In this document: positions 1 to 11,187 of the stretch, piece by piece
How the letters are laid out: every line of letters starts with the position of its first letter
How positions within the stretch are numbered: the stretch's first letter is position 1
Translations under genes and position numbers: made by a program
The notes under the pieces: generated by a model
Databases searched by the model: none
Told to the model about the DNA's origin: nothing
Seen by the model: only the letters and a program-made list of their open reading frames with translations
NCBI RefSeq assembly: GCF_022965805.1
Contig: NC_133118.1
Span: forward strand, 6,975,057 to 7,039,056
Length of the DNA: 64,000 bases
Direction: 5' to 3'
Origin: Primulina eburnea
Taxonomy: Eukaryota > Streptophyta > Magnoliopsida > Lamiales > Gesneriaceae

Positions 1-2484
1 GAAAATTTTGAGTTTTCAGATCTAAAATCATTTCAAAACCGATCCAAAAAATATACAAATTATATTTGTATATCGACCTATTCGACTTTATCTAAAATTT
101 TATCCCAATGTATGGGTGATCTACACTTCCTCTCATATAGTGTCTCATAAGGAGCCATCCCTATTAATGATTGATAGCTATTATTGTAGGTAAACTCCAC
201 TAGTGGCAACTTTGATTCCCAACTTTCTTGAAAATCAATGACACAAGCTCGAAGTAGATCCTCCAAAATTTAAATCCCTCTTTTGGACTGACATTCGGTT
301 TGAGGATGGAATACCGTGCTGAATAATAGTTTAGTTCTCATCGCTGCATGCAGACTCTTCCAGAAAAGATGATGTAAACCTCGGATCTCTGTCAGAAACA
401 ATAGATATGGGAATCACATGCAGACGAACTATCTCTGAAATATACAACACGACATAATATGTCATGGTGAATGTAATCTTGATAGGAAAAAAAAATGTGC
501 TGATTTCGTAAGACGATCCACTATCACCCATAGAGCATTAAATTCCATGATAGTCCTTGGTAATCCCACAACGAAATCCATAGTGATATTTTCCCATTTA
601 CACTCGGGAATAGGAAGCAGCTTAAGTTTTCCCGCTGGCCTCTAATGCTCGGCTTTAACTTGCTGACATGTCAGACATTCGGAGACAAAAAGCATGATGT
701 CTCGCTTAATGCCTGACCACCAATATAAAAATTGAAGATCCTTGTACATTTTCGTGCTTCCAGGATGAATGGAATATGGCGTATCATGTGCTTCTTTCAT
801 AAAAACTTCTCTCAAAGAATCACCACTAGGAACCAAAAGTCGATCTTGGTATTGAACAATGACATCTACTTCAGAATACAGCTTCCGGCCCTTGGCTTTA
901 TCTCTCACTCTCCACTTGCAATTTCTCATCAGAAGATTGTCCATCACAGATTCTATCTCTCAAAGTCGACTATACTGTTATCGTGGCAAGATTAGGGGTC
1001 TCGCCCCTAACATACACTGTAAGCTCAAATCGTTGTATCTCGGACTTCAAAGGTCTCTGAAGTGATAATTGAGTAATAACTGATGTCTTCCTACTCAATA
1101 CGTCCGCTACTACATTAACTTTTCCTGGATAGTAGCTAATGTCACAGTCATAGTCTTTTACTAACTCTAGCCACCTTCTTTGCCTCATATTCAACTCTTT
1201 TTGTGTGAAAAAATATTTCAAACTTTTATGGTCGATGAAAATCTTGAACTTCTTTCCATACAAATTATATCTCCGAATCTTCAATGCAAATACCATTGTT
1301 GTAAGTTAAAGATCAGGAGAGGTTAATTTTTCTCGTGAACTTCAATTGTCTCGACGCATAGGCTATAACTCGGTCATTTTGCATCATAACTGTACCCAAA
1401 CCAAGTTTCGAAGCGTCGGTATAAAGAACATACTCTCCTTGCCCTGATGGTATCGATAATACTGGCGCTGAATCAGAGCTTACTTCAAATTGTCAAAACT
1501 GTCTTGGCACTCGGATCCCCATACAAACTTTGCAATCTTCTCTCAAGGCGGTCATGGGTACCGCAATAGATTAGATCCTTGAATAAACTTTCGGTAATAG
1601 CCAGCTAGTCCTAAGAAACTTTGGATCTTTGTTACGCTCTTCGGTACTGGCCACTCTTTAATTGCCTCCACTTTACTTGGATCAACATCAACTCCATCTC
1701 TAGGAATGATGTGGCCTAAAAACGCCACTCTATCAAGCCAAAACTCATACTTGATGAATTTCGCATATAATTTCCTATCTTGTAGTACTTGCAGTGTTGT
1801 CCTCAAATGCTGACTATGCTCCTCTTTACTCTCCGAATAGATCAAAATATCATCGATGAAGACGATAACAAATTGATCCAGATACGGCTGAAATATGTGA
1901 TTCATGAGATCCATGAAAATCGCTGGTAGATTGGTCAACCCAAATGGCATGACCGTAAACTCATAATGCCCATAACGAGTCCTAAAAGCAGTCTTGTGGA
2001 CATCAGACTCTTTCACTTTCAACTGATGGTATCCAGAACGAATATCTATCTTTGAGAATACATATGCTCCTTGCAATTGATCAAATAAGTCTTCAATTCT
2101 TGGTAGATGATATTTAGTGACTCTATTAAGCTCTCGATAATCTATGCAGAGTCGCATAGTACCATCCTTCTTCTTCACAAACAATACCGGGGAGCCCCAC
2201 GGAGAACAACTAGGGTGAATAAAATCTTTGTCCAGCAATTCTTGAATTTGATCTTTTAACTCTTTCATTCGGTAGGTGATAGATGATAAGTTGCTTTAGA
2301 AATGGGTATAGTGCCCGGCATAAATTCAATAGAAATTCCACCTCACGATTAGGTGGAATACTAGAAACGTCCTCGGAAAAAACACTAGGAAAGTCTCTGA
2401 CTATCTCATCCTCCTCTAGCTTTTGACTGATAGGGGCATGTGCTGTAGTAACACATGCTAGAAAAGCTTGACATCCAAGTCTTA
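1..2484 (-). pseudogene. Decayed Ty3/gypsy pol (integrase, RNase H, RT), Tekay-like
   Basis: Reading the minus strand from 2484 down, the order is the RT N-terminal region, RT (2268-1552), RNase H (1296-970), integrase zinc domain (947-642) and integrase core and C-terminal pieces (531-331, 266-78). RT shows the catalytic FIDDILIY block and the [15 protein letters not shown] motif. RNase H keeps [10 protein letters not shown] and the [15 protein letters not shown] end. The integrase pieces show HPGSTKMYKDLQ, a CLTCQQVK finger and the YNNSYQS-GMAPYETLY block typical of Tekay/Del chromoviruses. Frameshifts and stops separate the pieces, so it cannot encode a working polyprotein. The 3' LTR lies left of the window. 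Its gag is on the far side of the nested insertions (17541-18041). I am confident of the family and the decay; the exact lineage is inferred from motif wording. Confidence 0.9.
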
Positions 2485-2670
2485 TGCCGAAGCGGGAAAG
2501 ATGCGAGGGTTGATCTGGGACGAACGTAACGCAATTTTCTTGAAGAAAAGGGGACGAGAATTGCTGAAATCTTTGAAGGGAGAGGGCGGCTGCTGAAGGT
2601 TGTTAGAACCCTAGGTTTTGCTCTCAAAAAAATTTAAAACAAAGCAAATGAAATATGTGTGTGTGTCTTG
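2485..2670 (-). repeat. LTR-like segment, 3' part (other half at 17036-17540)
   Basis: Between the RT fragment and the hAT terminus lies non-coding DNA that reads on the minus strand like the R-U5 part of an LTR, with a C/T-rich leader containing an AACCCTAGGG-like stretch. It joins 17036-17540 once the hAT and one copy of GTGTCTTG are removed. The joined segment begins TGTAGAGCCC (minus strand, 17540) and could end in CA near 2485. I see no matching 5-bp duplication (TCTTA on the left, CCGCC on the right). The host element also lacks the end of gag, protease and the start of RT here, so a deletion or recombination is likely. Confidence 0.45.
2663..2670. repeat. 8-bp target site duplication of the hAT element (left)
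   Basis: GTGTCTTG directly precedes the terminal inverted repeat at 2671. The identical octamer follows the other end at 17036-17043. Eight bases is the hallmark duplication size of the hAT superfamily. Confidence 0.85.
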
Positions 2671-2801
2671 TAGGGGTGTTCATCGGTCGGTTAGGTTCAG
2701 TTTTCGGTTTTTTATTTCGGTTTTTTCGGTTTTCGATTTTACAAATATATAATCCGATATCCGAACCATTTTTCTTCGGTTCGGTTCGGTTATTTCGGTC
2801 G

Positions 2802-2806
2802 GTTAT
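2802..2806. repeat. Target site duplication GTTAT (left) of Ty3 element 2807-10307
   Basis: GTTAT precedes the 5' LTR. The same five bases follow the 3' LTR at 10308-10312. Five bases is the usual duplication for Ty3/gypsy integrase. Confidence 0.9.
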
Positions 2807-2954
2807 TGTAATGCCCGAGATTTAATTAATGTAATCAGACGTTGATTAATTGACGTGATTGAGGTTATACGAACTCAAATGACAAAGCCGGGCGTTGGTT
2901 TATTTTAAGCCAAGATGTTGAACCGAACATCTCAAGATGTTAGGCCGAACATCT

Positions 2955-3122
2955 CGCGCCCGAGCGGTAGAAAAGAACCGCCCGAGCGCCAATTTTAATT
3001 TTTGGACAGAATGTTTGGCGCTCGAGCGGTAGAATATTACCGCCCGAGCGCCAGGAGATGTTCGGTTGAGGATCTGGACAGAGACTTCCGCGCCCGAGCG
3101 GTAATTTTTAACCGCCCGAGCG
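2955..3122. repeat. Three consecutive GC-rich hairpins in the LTR
   Basis: Around 2956-2991, 3019-3053 and 3091-3122 the motif CGCCCGAGCGGT is followed, after a short spacer, by its inverted copy ACCGCCCGAGCG. Each can fold into a stem of about 12 bp. The same three occur in the 3' LTR at about 8386-8553. The conserved arms and differing loops suggest maintained structure or repeated expansion of one palindrome. Confidence 0.8.
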
Positions 3123-3171
3123 CGAAACATGAAGAAGGAAAAATCGACATGTGGTGTATTGTGCAACGTTG

Positions 3172-3174
<3 letters not shown>

Positions 3175-3262
<88 letters not shown>
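3175..3262. repeat. (TA)n microsatellite in 5' LTR
   Basis: About 88 bp of uninterrupted TA repeats. The matching tract in the 3' LTR (8605-8669) is shorter and carries an interruption. The length difference reflects slippage after insertion. The peptides YIYIYI read through it are artefacts. Confidence 0.95.
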
Positions 3263-3265
<3 letters not shown>

Positions 3266-3979
3266 GCAAACTTTCCTCAGAGATTTCAGAGGAAAGAACG
3301 AGAGCTTCCGGAGGGAATTACATTCAATTCGATTTTTGATCAATCCGTCCGTTAGATTTTAAATCCGACTGCGGTACTGTGTTCCTATCGACGTAGGCTA
3401 CAACTGGACGTAAGTTTTGCTAGGTTTTGATATGTTTCGAAATTATGGTATTGTCAGAATCTGATATGATTCATATATGATGTTCTTGTCATGTTAGACA
3501 TCGTATAATCGAAACCAGACTAAGGAACAAATACCATATGAAATTGTTATGATTTTCGGAGTAGTTTTGGAGTCGATTTGATATCAGAATTGAGTTGTTA
3601 TTGATTATGAGACGTTGTAATTGATATCTGACTGATATGGTATGGCTGGATATATTGAGATTATGCCGTTATGTTGTTGAAACAGAATTTGACTGAATTC
3701 TAATTATATCCAGTATTGATTGAATGATGTATTGATACCGTACCCTCGATATTGTTATTGTCAGATTGAGTATTGACAGGCTTGGGGTTCGAGACTTCGA
3801 CAGAGCCAGAGTACCAGAAAGAAAGGTATAAATTAATGTTGAGTTGGGATTGCACAACTCGAGTGAGGTTTGACTCGAGTTTCCCTAAATCACATACTGT
3901 CATTTATAGCATTGATATTTGCAATTGATGAGACCTATGATTGTTTTCTATTGATTTATAGCCACTGCATGTAATGACT

Positions 3980-4255
3980 GCTGATTCGCTAGTCATTGAT
4001 TGATTTGCTTAGATACTGACTGCATGTATTGATTACTGAGTTGTTGAGTTATTGACTGATTCGTCTTATTATAGGCTGATTCGCCTAGTCACCGGCTGAT
4101 TCGTCTGGTGATTGACTGATTCGTCTAAACTTAAGCTGATTCGCTTAATTACAGGCTGAGTTGTCTGATTATTGGCTGATTCGCCTAGTTACCGGCTGAT
4201 TCGTCGGGTTATTGACTGAGTCGTCAATTCTGCGGCTGATTCGCCCAGATACTGA
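3980..4255. repeat. Degenerate short tandem repeats (CTGATTCG-type) in the LTR
   Basis: About a dozen degenerate copies of a 20-25 base unit built on GGCTGATTCGCCTAGT lie in a row. The 3' LTR has the same array at about 9387-9665 with a few substitutions. The role is unknown; it may be a hypervariable U3 or leader segment. Confidence 0.7.
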
Positions 4256-4900
4256 TATATGAATTATATCGATGCCGTTTAGGGATTGATTCATTCCTAT
4301 CGACTGAGATTCGATATAATTACCTATATCCAGACATCGGGATCCCTAGGTTAGAGTTGAGTCGAGTCTGAGACGACGCGTCGGTTGAGTTGAGTCTGAT
4401 ATGACATGTTGATTTACATTGTTTATACCATTCATGATTATTGAATGTTTGATATGTATTTATGTTTCTGATTTGAGACATGTTATGAATAATCCTTATA
4501 TGCTTTCGTAAATGCTTTTATATGACTGCATGTTTACATTGTTTATACTGGGATATTTATATCTCACCGGAGTTATCCGGCTGTTGTCTTGTTTTGTATG
4601 TGTGCATGACAACAGGTGGGGCTGGATCAGGGTCAAGAAGAGGATGAGAGAAGATTAGATAGCGTGGAGATCCGGGCTTCAAAGCAACATAGGATTCAGC
4701 ACTGATATGTAGTTGAACCTAGTTGAATTCTTGTAGATAACACAAGATTTGTATGTTCATGTTTAATATGTAATTTGAGTAAATTACATTACGTTTCCGC
4801 TTTGTATTTAAAAAAAAAAAATTTAGACCCTGTTTTATGATTGATTAATTAGTCCCAATAATGATTAAGAACTTGATTAGCGTCCGGGTCCCCACAACAG

Positions 4901-4914
4901 GTGGTATCAGAGCT
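4901..4914 (+). other. Primer-binding site (initiator tRNA-Met type)
   Basis: GTGGTATCAGAGCT begins four bases after the 5' LTR end (4896). TGGTATCAGAGC is the standard plant complement to the 3' end of initiator methionyl-tRNA, which primes minus-strand DNA synthesis. Confidence 0.9.
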
Positions 4915-5182
4915 GTAGGTACTAGAACTGTAGATTCTTGAGATTGAGATAGAAGAGGCTAGTGAGCGGGGTAGATTGAGGTTTTCTTTCCTGCTTTTGA
5001 ATGCTAGCATGTTGTACTGCTCTATATAATACATGTTACTTGATTTATCTGATTTGATTTTGTAATATGTATTATTGAGAACGAATCTGAATTGATTCTC
5101 GATCAGCAGTAAGATGATCGGAGGAGAGACTGAATTGAAACAGATGTGTTGGATTGGGTTACTAATCCTTTGAGTTTCTGAT

Positions 5183-6138
5183 ATGCCTCCTAGACGAATA
5201 CCAGAACAGGGTAGTACATCGAATCCTCCCATGGATGTAACACCGACTCCGATGGAAACCTTGATGAAGAGGTTTCAGTCATTCAAACCACCCACTCTGA
5301 AAGGTACTGAGACATCAGTCGAGTGTGAGAGTTGGTTAGGTAGCATTGAGTTGCTGTTTGATTCACTGGAGTACAGTGATGAGCGCCGGATTAAATTGAT
5401 TGGGCACCAGTTGCTGGATGTTGCACAAAGCTGGTGGGTTACAATGAAGAGGGCCTTGGAGCAGCGAGGGTCAGCTGAACATTGAAGAATATGTGACCAA
5501 GCTCTCTACCTTGTTGAAGTTTGCTCCACATGTGTCTGAAAATGACGAAGCCGTTGCCGATCAGTTCATCAATGGCTTGAATCCCGATATATTTACCTTG
5601 GTGAACACAGGGCGACCCAATAACTTTGCTGATGCCATGAATAGAGCAAAGGGCGCTGAGGCGGGCCTGATAAGGCAGAGAGGAGCTGAATTTGTTCCTC
5701 CAGTGTCGAGACCACCGCAACCACCTCCCCGATTCGAGAGCGGTAGTAGCAGTGGTGGAAGAAAAGATTTTCTGAAGGCTAGAGGAAAGCAGTTTAAGAA
5801 GTCTGGCGGCAGTTCTTCTAGCTCTAGTGGTTCTCAGCAGAGTTATACCGGCGTTTACTGCGGAAATTGTGGAGGGAGACATACCACTGAGCAATGCCAA
5901 GGAGTACTTGGTAGCTGCCACTTCTGCAAACAACAGGGACATTTTTCCAGAGTGTGTCCACAGAGGGGTTCCCAAAGATTCCAGGGAGCCGAATCATCTG
6001 GATCAGCGGCACAAGGAAGTAGACGATCAGCTGCCGTTCCTTAATTTTAGCCAGCACCATCCCAGTCACAGCAGAGGCCAGGAGGAAGCCAGACAGTTGG
6101 CCCACCTCCTAGACAGCAGGCCAGAGTATTTGCTTTGA
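5183..6138 (+). pseudogene. gag of the defective Ty3 element, internally deleted
   Basis: The reading frame opens at 5183 (MPPRRIPEQG) and runs through the capsid start (FKPPTLKGTE, the SWLGSIELLFD block, AQSWWVTMKRALEQRG). It then shifts frame near 5470-5490 into the late capsid region (NIEEYVTKLSTLLKFAPHVSE). The usual middle part of capsid is missing, so the join is a deletion with a frameshift. The second half (5493-6044) has a Ser-rich basic linker and two CCHC-type knuckles, CGNCGGRHTTEQC and CHFCKQQGHFSRVC, which bind RNA in the family. Another frame change near 6045 continues to 6138. The protein cannot be full length, though cis RNA packaging signals may remain. Confidence 0.85.
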
Positions 6139-6165
6139 CCGAGGAGCAGGCTCAGGAAGCACCAG

Positions 6166-6372
6166 ATGGTGATGTTGCAGGTAACTGATTTGTTTGATTA
6201 TCCTGCATATGTATTGAGTGATGCCGGTGCTTCACATACTCTTATTTCTAAAAAATTTGCATTGATGCATGCATTATCTGTTGAATCCCTAGTTACTGTA
6301 GTATTTGTTTCTGTTCTTTTGGGAAAAGATCTTGTATTAGTGATTTCTGTTAGATCTTGTATACTACAGTAG
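6166..6372 (+). pseudogene. Aspartic protease remnant
   Basis: The short frame contains DAGASHTLIS, matching the retropepsin active-site loop (usually D-T/S-G-A). It is followed by a diverged stretch and a stop at 6370-6372. It sits directly after gag as in Ty3 elements. The remainder of protease is unreadable. Confidence 0.75.
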
Positions 6373-6399
6373 GATGAGAATGAGATCGAGTTAGATTGT

Positions 6400-8223
6400 G
6401 TGATAGCCTGTATTGTACTAGTGTTCTATGATTTTGGAACTGCATTACTGATATGGATATGCTGATCAAGTACAAAACTACCATAGATTAGTTCCAGAAG
6501 ATGGTGAGAATCAGACCTGAGATGACCAAGAGATGAATATTGTACGATAAGAATTATAGACTGAGAATTTCTTTGATATTCGTACTAGCTGTGACTCGAT
6601 TATTACAGAAAGGAGCAGAATGACTCCTTATGTATTCAGTTGATTTACTGAAGTTGAGTCTATCATTGGCTGATTTACCAATGATAAGAAAGTTCTTGAT
6701 GTTTTCTCTGATAAGACTTCAGATTTGATTCCAATCAGAGAGATTGATTTTAGCCTTGAATCTGAGTGAATATTGATGCTTATTCTGAATACGTGTTTGA
6801 GACAGATTGTAGACAATGGAGATTACATTGTACCGTCCGAACCAGAGCTGATGTTGAAACGTTAGCAGTTCAAAAAGCTGATTAGAATGTTTAGAACTTA
6901 ATATCGATAGTCAGAACAGAGTGTCGATCAGAGTAGCAGATATGTGATTGTGTATGTTGTATGAGATTGATTATTCTGTGATGTCAGATGTGTCAGAATT
7001 GTACAGTAAAGCTTGATATTGATAGTCAGAGCCGAATACCAGGTAAGTATTTCCTCTTTAATTTATGTTACTAACTGAATTGTATATATCAAATAGTTCG
7101 AATCAGAAAGAACAGATATTGTCAGAAGCTTACAGTCATGGATTGTGTGTTCAGTCTGATGATTGAGATTGTATTGTATTCGAACAGATAGTGGTGATAT
7201 AGACAGATGAGATCAGTTATAAAAGAATTGTATTGAAATGTTGGCAGAAATTGTACTGATATGTATAAATCGCTAACAAAAAAGATAGAAAGATAGAAAT
7301 CAGAAGAGTTATTACAGAATTGTGAAGCTCTAAATAGAAATGGGAGTACATTTCTATAGCCTTTGTAATGAAATTACCGTCATTTTACAGATTGTGTAAT
7401 ATGATATGATTAAGATTAACAGCTTGTTCAATCTATAGCTATCAGTTTGTACCAGATTACGTACAAACATGACCCAATGACACCGATTGATGTCAGAAAA
7501 GTGGTCAGAAAGATCAGAATGCCACCATAGAATGTATCAGCAGAGTGATTAGACTGCACTGAATACCTAAATTGACGATATCATACCATGATTTTTTTTG
7601 GTTGATTTTGTATTTTGGCAGAATAGATCACAAACTCTTTCACCTATCGTCTATAGATTGACGGATAATCAGAGCGAATTATCCAGATACTGGAGAATAT
7701 CCAGGAACTGTAGTGCTAGATTTTAGCACTATTTGACATGATTTATTGTCATTGGTGAATTTGCGTACAACAACAACTACCAAACGAGTATTGAGATGGC
7801 TCCTTTAGAAGTGTTGTACGCAAAAAAGGTGTGGATCCTCTCTTTATTTGAATGATATCTCTGAAGTTCTTGAAATTGGATCTGAAATGATCAGAGATAT
7901 GACTGAAAAGTGAAGCTGATTTAGAAGAAGATGAAAACAGCTCAGATGAGACAAACTTAATATGCCACGTCGGACGATGACTGTTGGTATTTAAGACTGA
8001 AGATTGAATATATCCTTGATTGGGATAAACAGCTTCGATAACAGCTAATGGTGTTGATTTGTTATGAGCTGTTGATTGATATATACGGATGTTGTATAGT
8101 CAGTATTGGGAGATTGATTTCAGAATAGATTCATTGAGATGAGTTTCTGAATAAACTCTGTTATCCATTTATTCTGATATATCTGAATTAATTGTTTGCG
8201 AGTTCGAGGACGAACTCAGATCT
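6400..8223 (+). pseudogene. Heavily mutated, deleted pol remnant
   Basis: No long frame exists, but pieces match Tekay-type pol. At about 6460-6770 one reads the pre-RT region (KYKTTID, LLQKGAE, IYSVDLLK-like, FLDVFSDK, IREIDFSLE). At about 7640-7850 the end of the integrase core is visible (YNNNYQTSIEMAPLEVLYAKK), and at about 7890-7965 the segment after it (MTEKVKLI, MKTAQMRQT). RT catalytic motifs and RNase H are not found, so a large part of pol is lost. The rest carries very many stops. Confidence 0.7.
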
Positions 8224-8237
8224 AAGAGGGGGAGAAA
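8224..8237 (+). other. Polypurine tract
   Basis: AAGAGGGGGAGAAA lies immediately before the 3' LTR start (TG at 8238). This purine run is the expected plus-strand DNA primer site. Confidence 0.88.
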
Positions 8238-8612
8238 TGTAATGCCCGAGATTTAATTAATGTAATCAGACGTTGATTAATTGACGTGATTGAGGTTATA
8301 CGAACTCAAATGACAAAGCCGGGCGTTGGTTTATTTTAAGCCAAGATGTTGAACCGAACATCTCAAGATGTTAGGCCGAACATCTCGCGCCCGAGCGGTA
8401 GAAAAGAACCGCCCGAGCGCCAATTTTAATTTTTGGACAGAATGTTTGGCGCTCGAGCGGTAGAATATTACCGCCCGAGCGCCAGGAGATGTTCGGTTGA
8501 GGATCTGGACAGAGACTTCCGCGCCCGAGCGGTAATTTTTAACCGCCCGAGCGCGAAACATGCAGAAGGAAAAATCGACATGTGGTGTATTGTGCAACGT
8601 TGGTGTATATAT

Positions 8613-8672
<60 letters not shown>

Positions 8673-10307
8673 GCAAACTTTCCTCAGAGATTTCAAAGGA
8701 AAGAATGAGAGCTTCCGGAGGGAATTACATTCAATTCGATTTGTGATCAATCCGTCCGTTAGATTTTAAATCCGACTGCGATACTGTGTTCCTATCGACG
8801 TAGGCTACAACTGGACGTAAGTTTTGCTACGTTTTGATATGTTTCGAAATTATGGTATTGTCAGAATCTGATATGATTCATATATGATGTTCTTGTCATG
8901 TTAGACATCGTATAATCGAAACCAGACTAAGGAACAAATACCATATGAAATTGTTATGATTTTCGGAGTAGTTTTGGAGTCGATTTGATATCAGAATTGA
9001 GTTGTTATTGATTATGAGACGTTGTAATTGATATCTGACTGATATGGTATGGCTGGATATATTGAGATTATGCCGTTATGTTGTTGAAACAGAATTTGAC
9101 TGAATTCTAATTATATCCAGTATTGATTGAATGATGTATTGATACCGTACCCTCGATATTGTTATTGTCAGATTGAGTATTGACAGGCTTGGGGTTCGAG
9201 ACTTCGACAGAGCCAGAGTACCAGAAAGAAAGGTATAAATTAATGTTGAGTTGGGATTGCACAACTCGAGTGAGGTTTGACTCGAGTTTCCCTAAATCAC
9301 ATACTGTCATTTATAGCATTGATATTTGCAATTGATGAGACCTATGATTGTTTTCTATTGATTTATAGCCACTGCATGTAATGACTGCTGATTCGCTAGT
9401 CATTGATTGATTTGCTTAGATACTGACTGCATGTATTGATTACTGAGTTGTTGAGTTATTGACTGATTCGTCTTATTATAGGCTGATTCGCCTAGTCACC
9501 GGCTGATTAGTCTGGTGATTGACTGATTTGTCTAAACTTAAGCTGATTCGCTTAATTACAGGCTGAGTTGTCTGATTATTGGCTGATTCGCCTAGTTACC
9601 GGCTGATTCCTCGAGTTATTGACTGAGTCGTCAATTCTGCGGCTGATTCGCCCAGATACTGATATATGAATTATATCGATGCCGTTTAGGGATTGATTCA
9701 TTCCTATCGACTGAGATTCGATATAATTACCTATATCTAGACATCGGGATCCCTAGGTTAGAGTTGAGTCGAGTCTGAGACGACGCGTCGGTTGAGTTGA
9801 GTCTGATATGACATGTTGATTTACATTGTTTATACCATTCATGATTATTGAATGTTTGATATGTATTTATGTTTCTGATTTGAGACATGTTATGAATAAT
9901 CCTTATATGCTTTCGTATATGCTTTTATATGACTGCATGTTTACATTGTTTATACTGGGATATTTATATCTCACCGGAGTTATCCGGCTGTTGTCTTGTT
10001 TTGTAAGTGTGCATGACAACAGGTGGGGCTGGATCAGGGTCAAGAAGAGGATGAGAGAAGATTAGATAGCGTGGAGATCCGGGCTTCAAAGCAACATAGG
10101 ATTCAGCACTGATATGTAGTTGAACCTAGTTGAATTCTTGTAGATAACACAAGATTTGTATGTTCATGTTTAATATGTAATTTGAGTAAATTACATTACG
10201 TTTCCGCTTTGTATTTAAAAAAATAAATAAAATTTAGACCCTGTTTTATGATTGATTAATTAGTCCCAATAATGATTAAGAACTTGATTAGCGTCCGGGT
10301 CCCCACA
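8238..10307 (+). repeat. 3' LTR (2,070 bp)
   Basis: Near-identical partner of 2807-4896, again TG...CA, followed by the duplicated GTTAT. Differences seen include GAAGAAGG versus GCAGAAGG after the hairpins, the shorter and interrupted (TA)n tract (8605-8669), a few C/T and G/A changes in the CTGATTCG repeats, and a poly-A run altered to AAATAAATAAA near 10218. Confidence 0.93.
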
Positions 10308-10376
10308 GTTATTTCGGTTTTGATACAATTATTTAAATTAATAATATAAATATATTATAAAACTAGCAACCGAGGC

Positions 10377-10391
10377 ACACGCGTTGCGTGT
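10377..10391 (-). other. Helitron 3' terminal hairpin
   Basis: ACACGC-GTT-GCGTGT forms a perfect 6-bp stem with a 3-base loop about 10 bases inside the CTAG terminus. Helitrons use such a hairpin as the end-of-transfer signal. Diverged copies of this end occur near 29846 and 46031. Confidence 0.85.
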
Positions 10392-11187
10392 GTTATGAAT
10401 ATATGAGGTTAATATAATAAACTTTCATGATTTTACCACACCCATGACAGTAAAAAAAAAATTTACTTGATCCATGAGAAGCAAGGGAGTCCAAAGATTA
10501 AACATATTTGAGAAACTCAATCTGTTGAGAATATGTGAGTGATTACATAATAAGATCATGAAGTTCGTAATAAATATATTATCTCACCTGCAAGATCAAA
10601 ACAAACAGACGAATATGATATGACCATTAATATAATGCAACATAATAAATGATAGGTGATAAACAAATTCACTGTTAAAAACAAACCAGATGAAGATGGG
10701 AGCGAGTAGATCTGATCTTTGAATTGAATATGTCATTTATACAAATACTTTGTTTGATACCAGTAGCCTTCAGCTTTTGAGGAAAAAAAAAACGCCAAAG
10801 CAATTCATAATCAGCAAAGAAATTAAAATTAAGCCAACAATCAAATAATCATAAATAATATGTTTATCGATTAGGCAATACCCAAGTAATGTTTGAATTT
10901 GATTCAATAAATATAGAAAGTATAGTAGCAATGCAAAAAATGGTTATTCGTGTTGCCTGATAAGTTAGAAGATGAGAAATAGATAATTATGGGCAGAGAT
11001 AAAAACATGTATAGATGGTGGCCCTTGTAGATGAATGTGTTTGAACGTAGATAATGGAATTTATTAGCATCCCCCAAATTCTAGCGTTGAAACATGAAAC
11101 ATGTGCAAATTATTATTGTAATTATTTGTACAAAATGTTTTTTTTAAAAAAAATTAGATTAAAGAGAGTTGACTTACTCACAATTAA

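Larger units (their letters stand above)
2807..4896 (+). repeat. 5' LTR (2,090 bp)
   Basis: It begins TGTAATGCCCGAG and ends GGGTCCCCACA, and a near-identical copy lies at 8238-10307. It contains three GC-rich foldbacks (2955-3122), a long (TA)n microsatellite (3175-3262) and a cluster of short CTGATTCG-type repeats (about 3980-4255). The gag start lies downstream of the primer-binding site, so the promoter should be in this LTR. I could not pick a TATA box with confidence amid the TA tract. Confidence 0.93.
2807..10307 (+). mobile_element. Complete but defective Ty3/gypsy LTR retrotransposon (Tekay-like)
   Basis: Two long LTRs (2807-4896 and 8238-10307), both TGTAATGCCC...CCCCACA, bound a 3.3-kb interior, with GTTAT duplicated on both sides. 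The interior has a Met-type primer-binding site, a gag with an internal deletion, a protease remnant and a heavily mutated pol with most of RT and RNase H gone. By eye the LTRs differ at roughly a dozen substitutions plus the (TA)n tract length, so the insertion is recent even though the interior is defunct. This implies mobilisation in trans by a relative. Confidence 0.93.

Noticed and set aside
3002..3362. Frames rich in YIYIYI around the (TA)n tract, also at 8331-8769
   Set aside because: They are translations of a dinucleotide repeat plus hairpins in an LTR, with no protein features.
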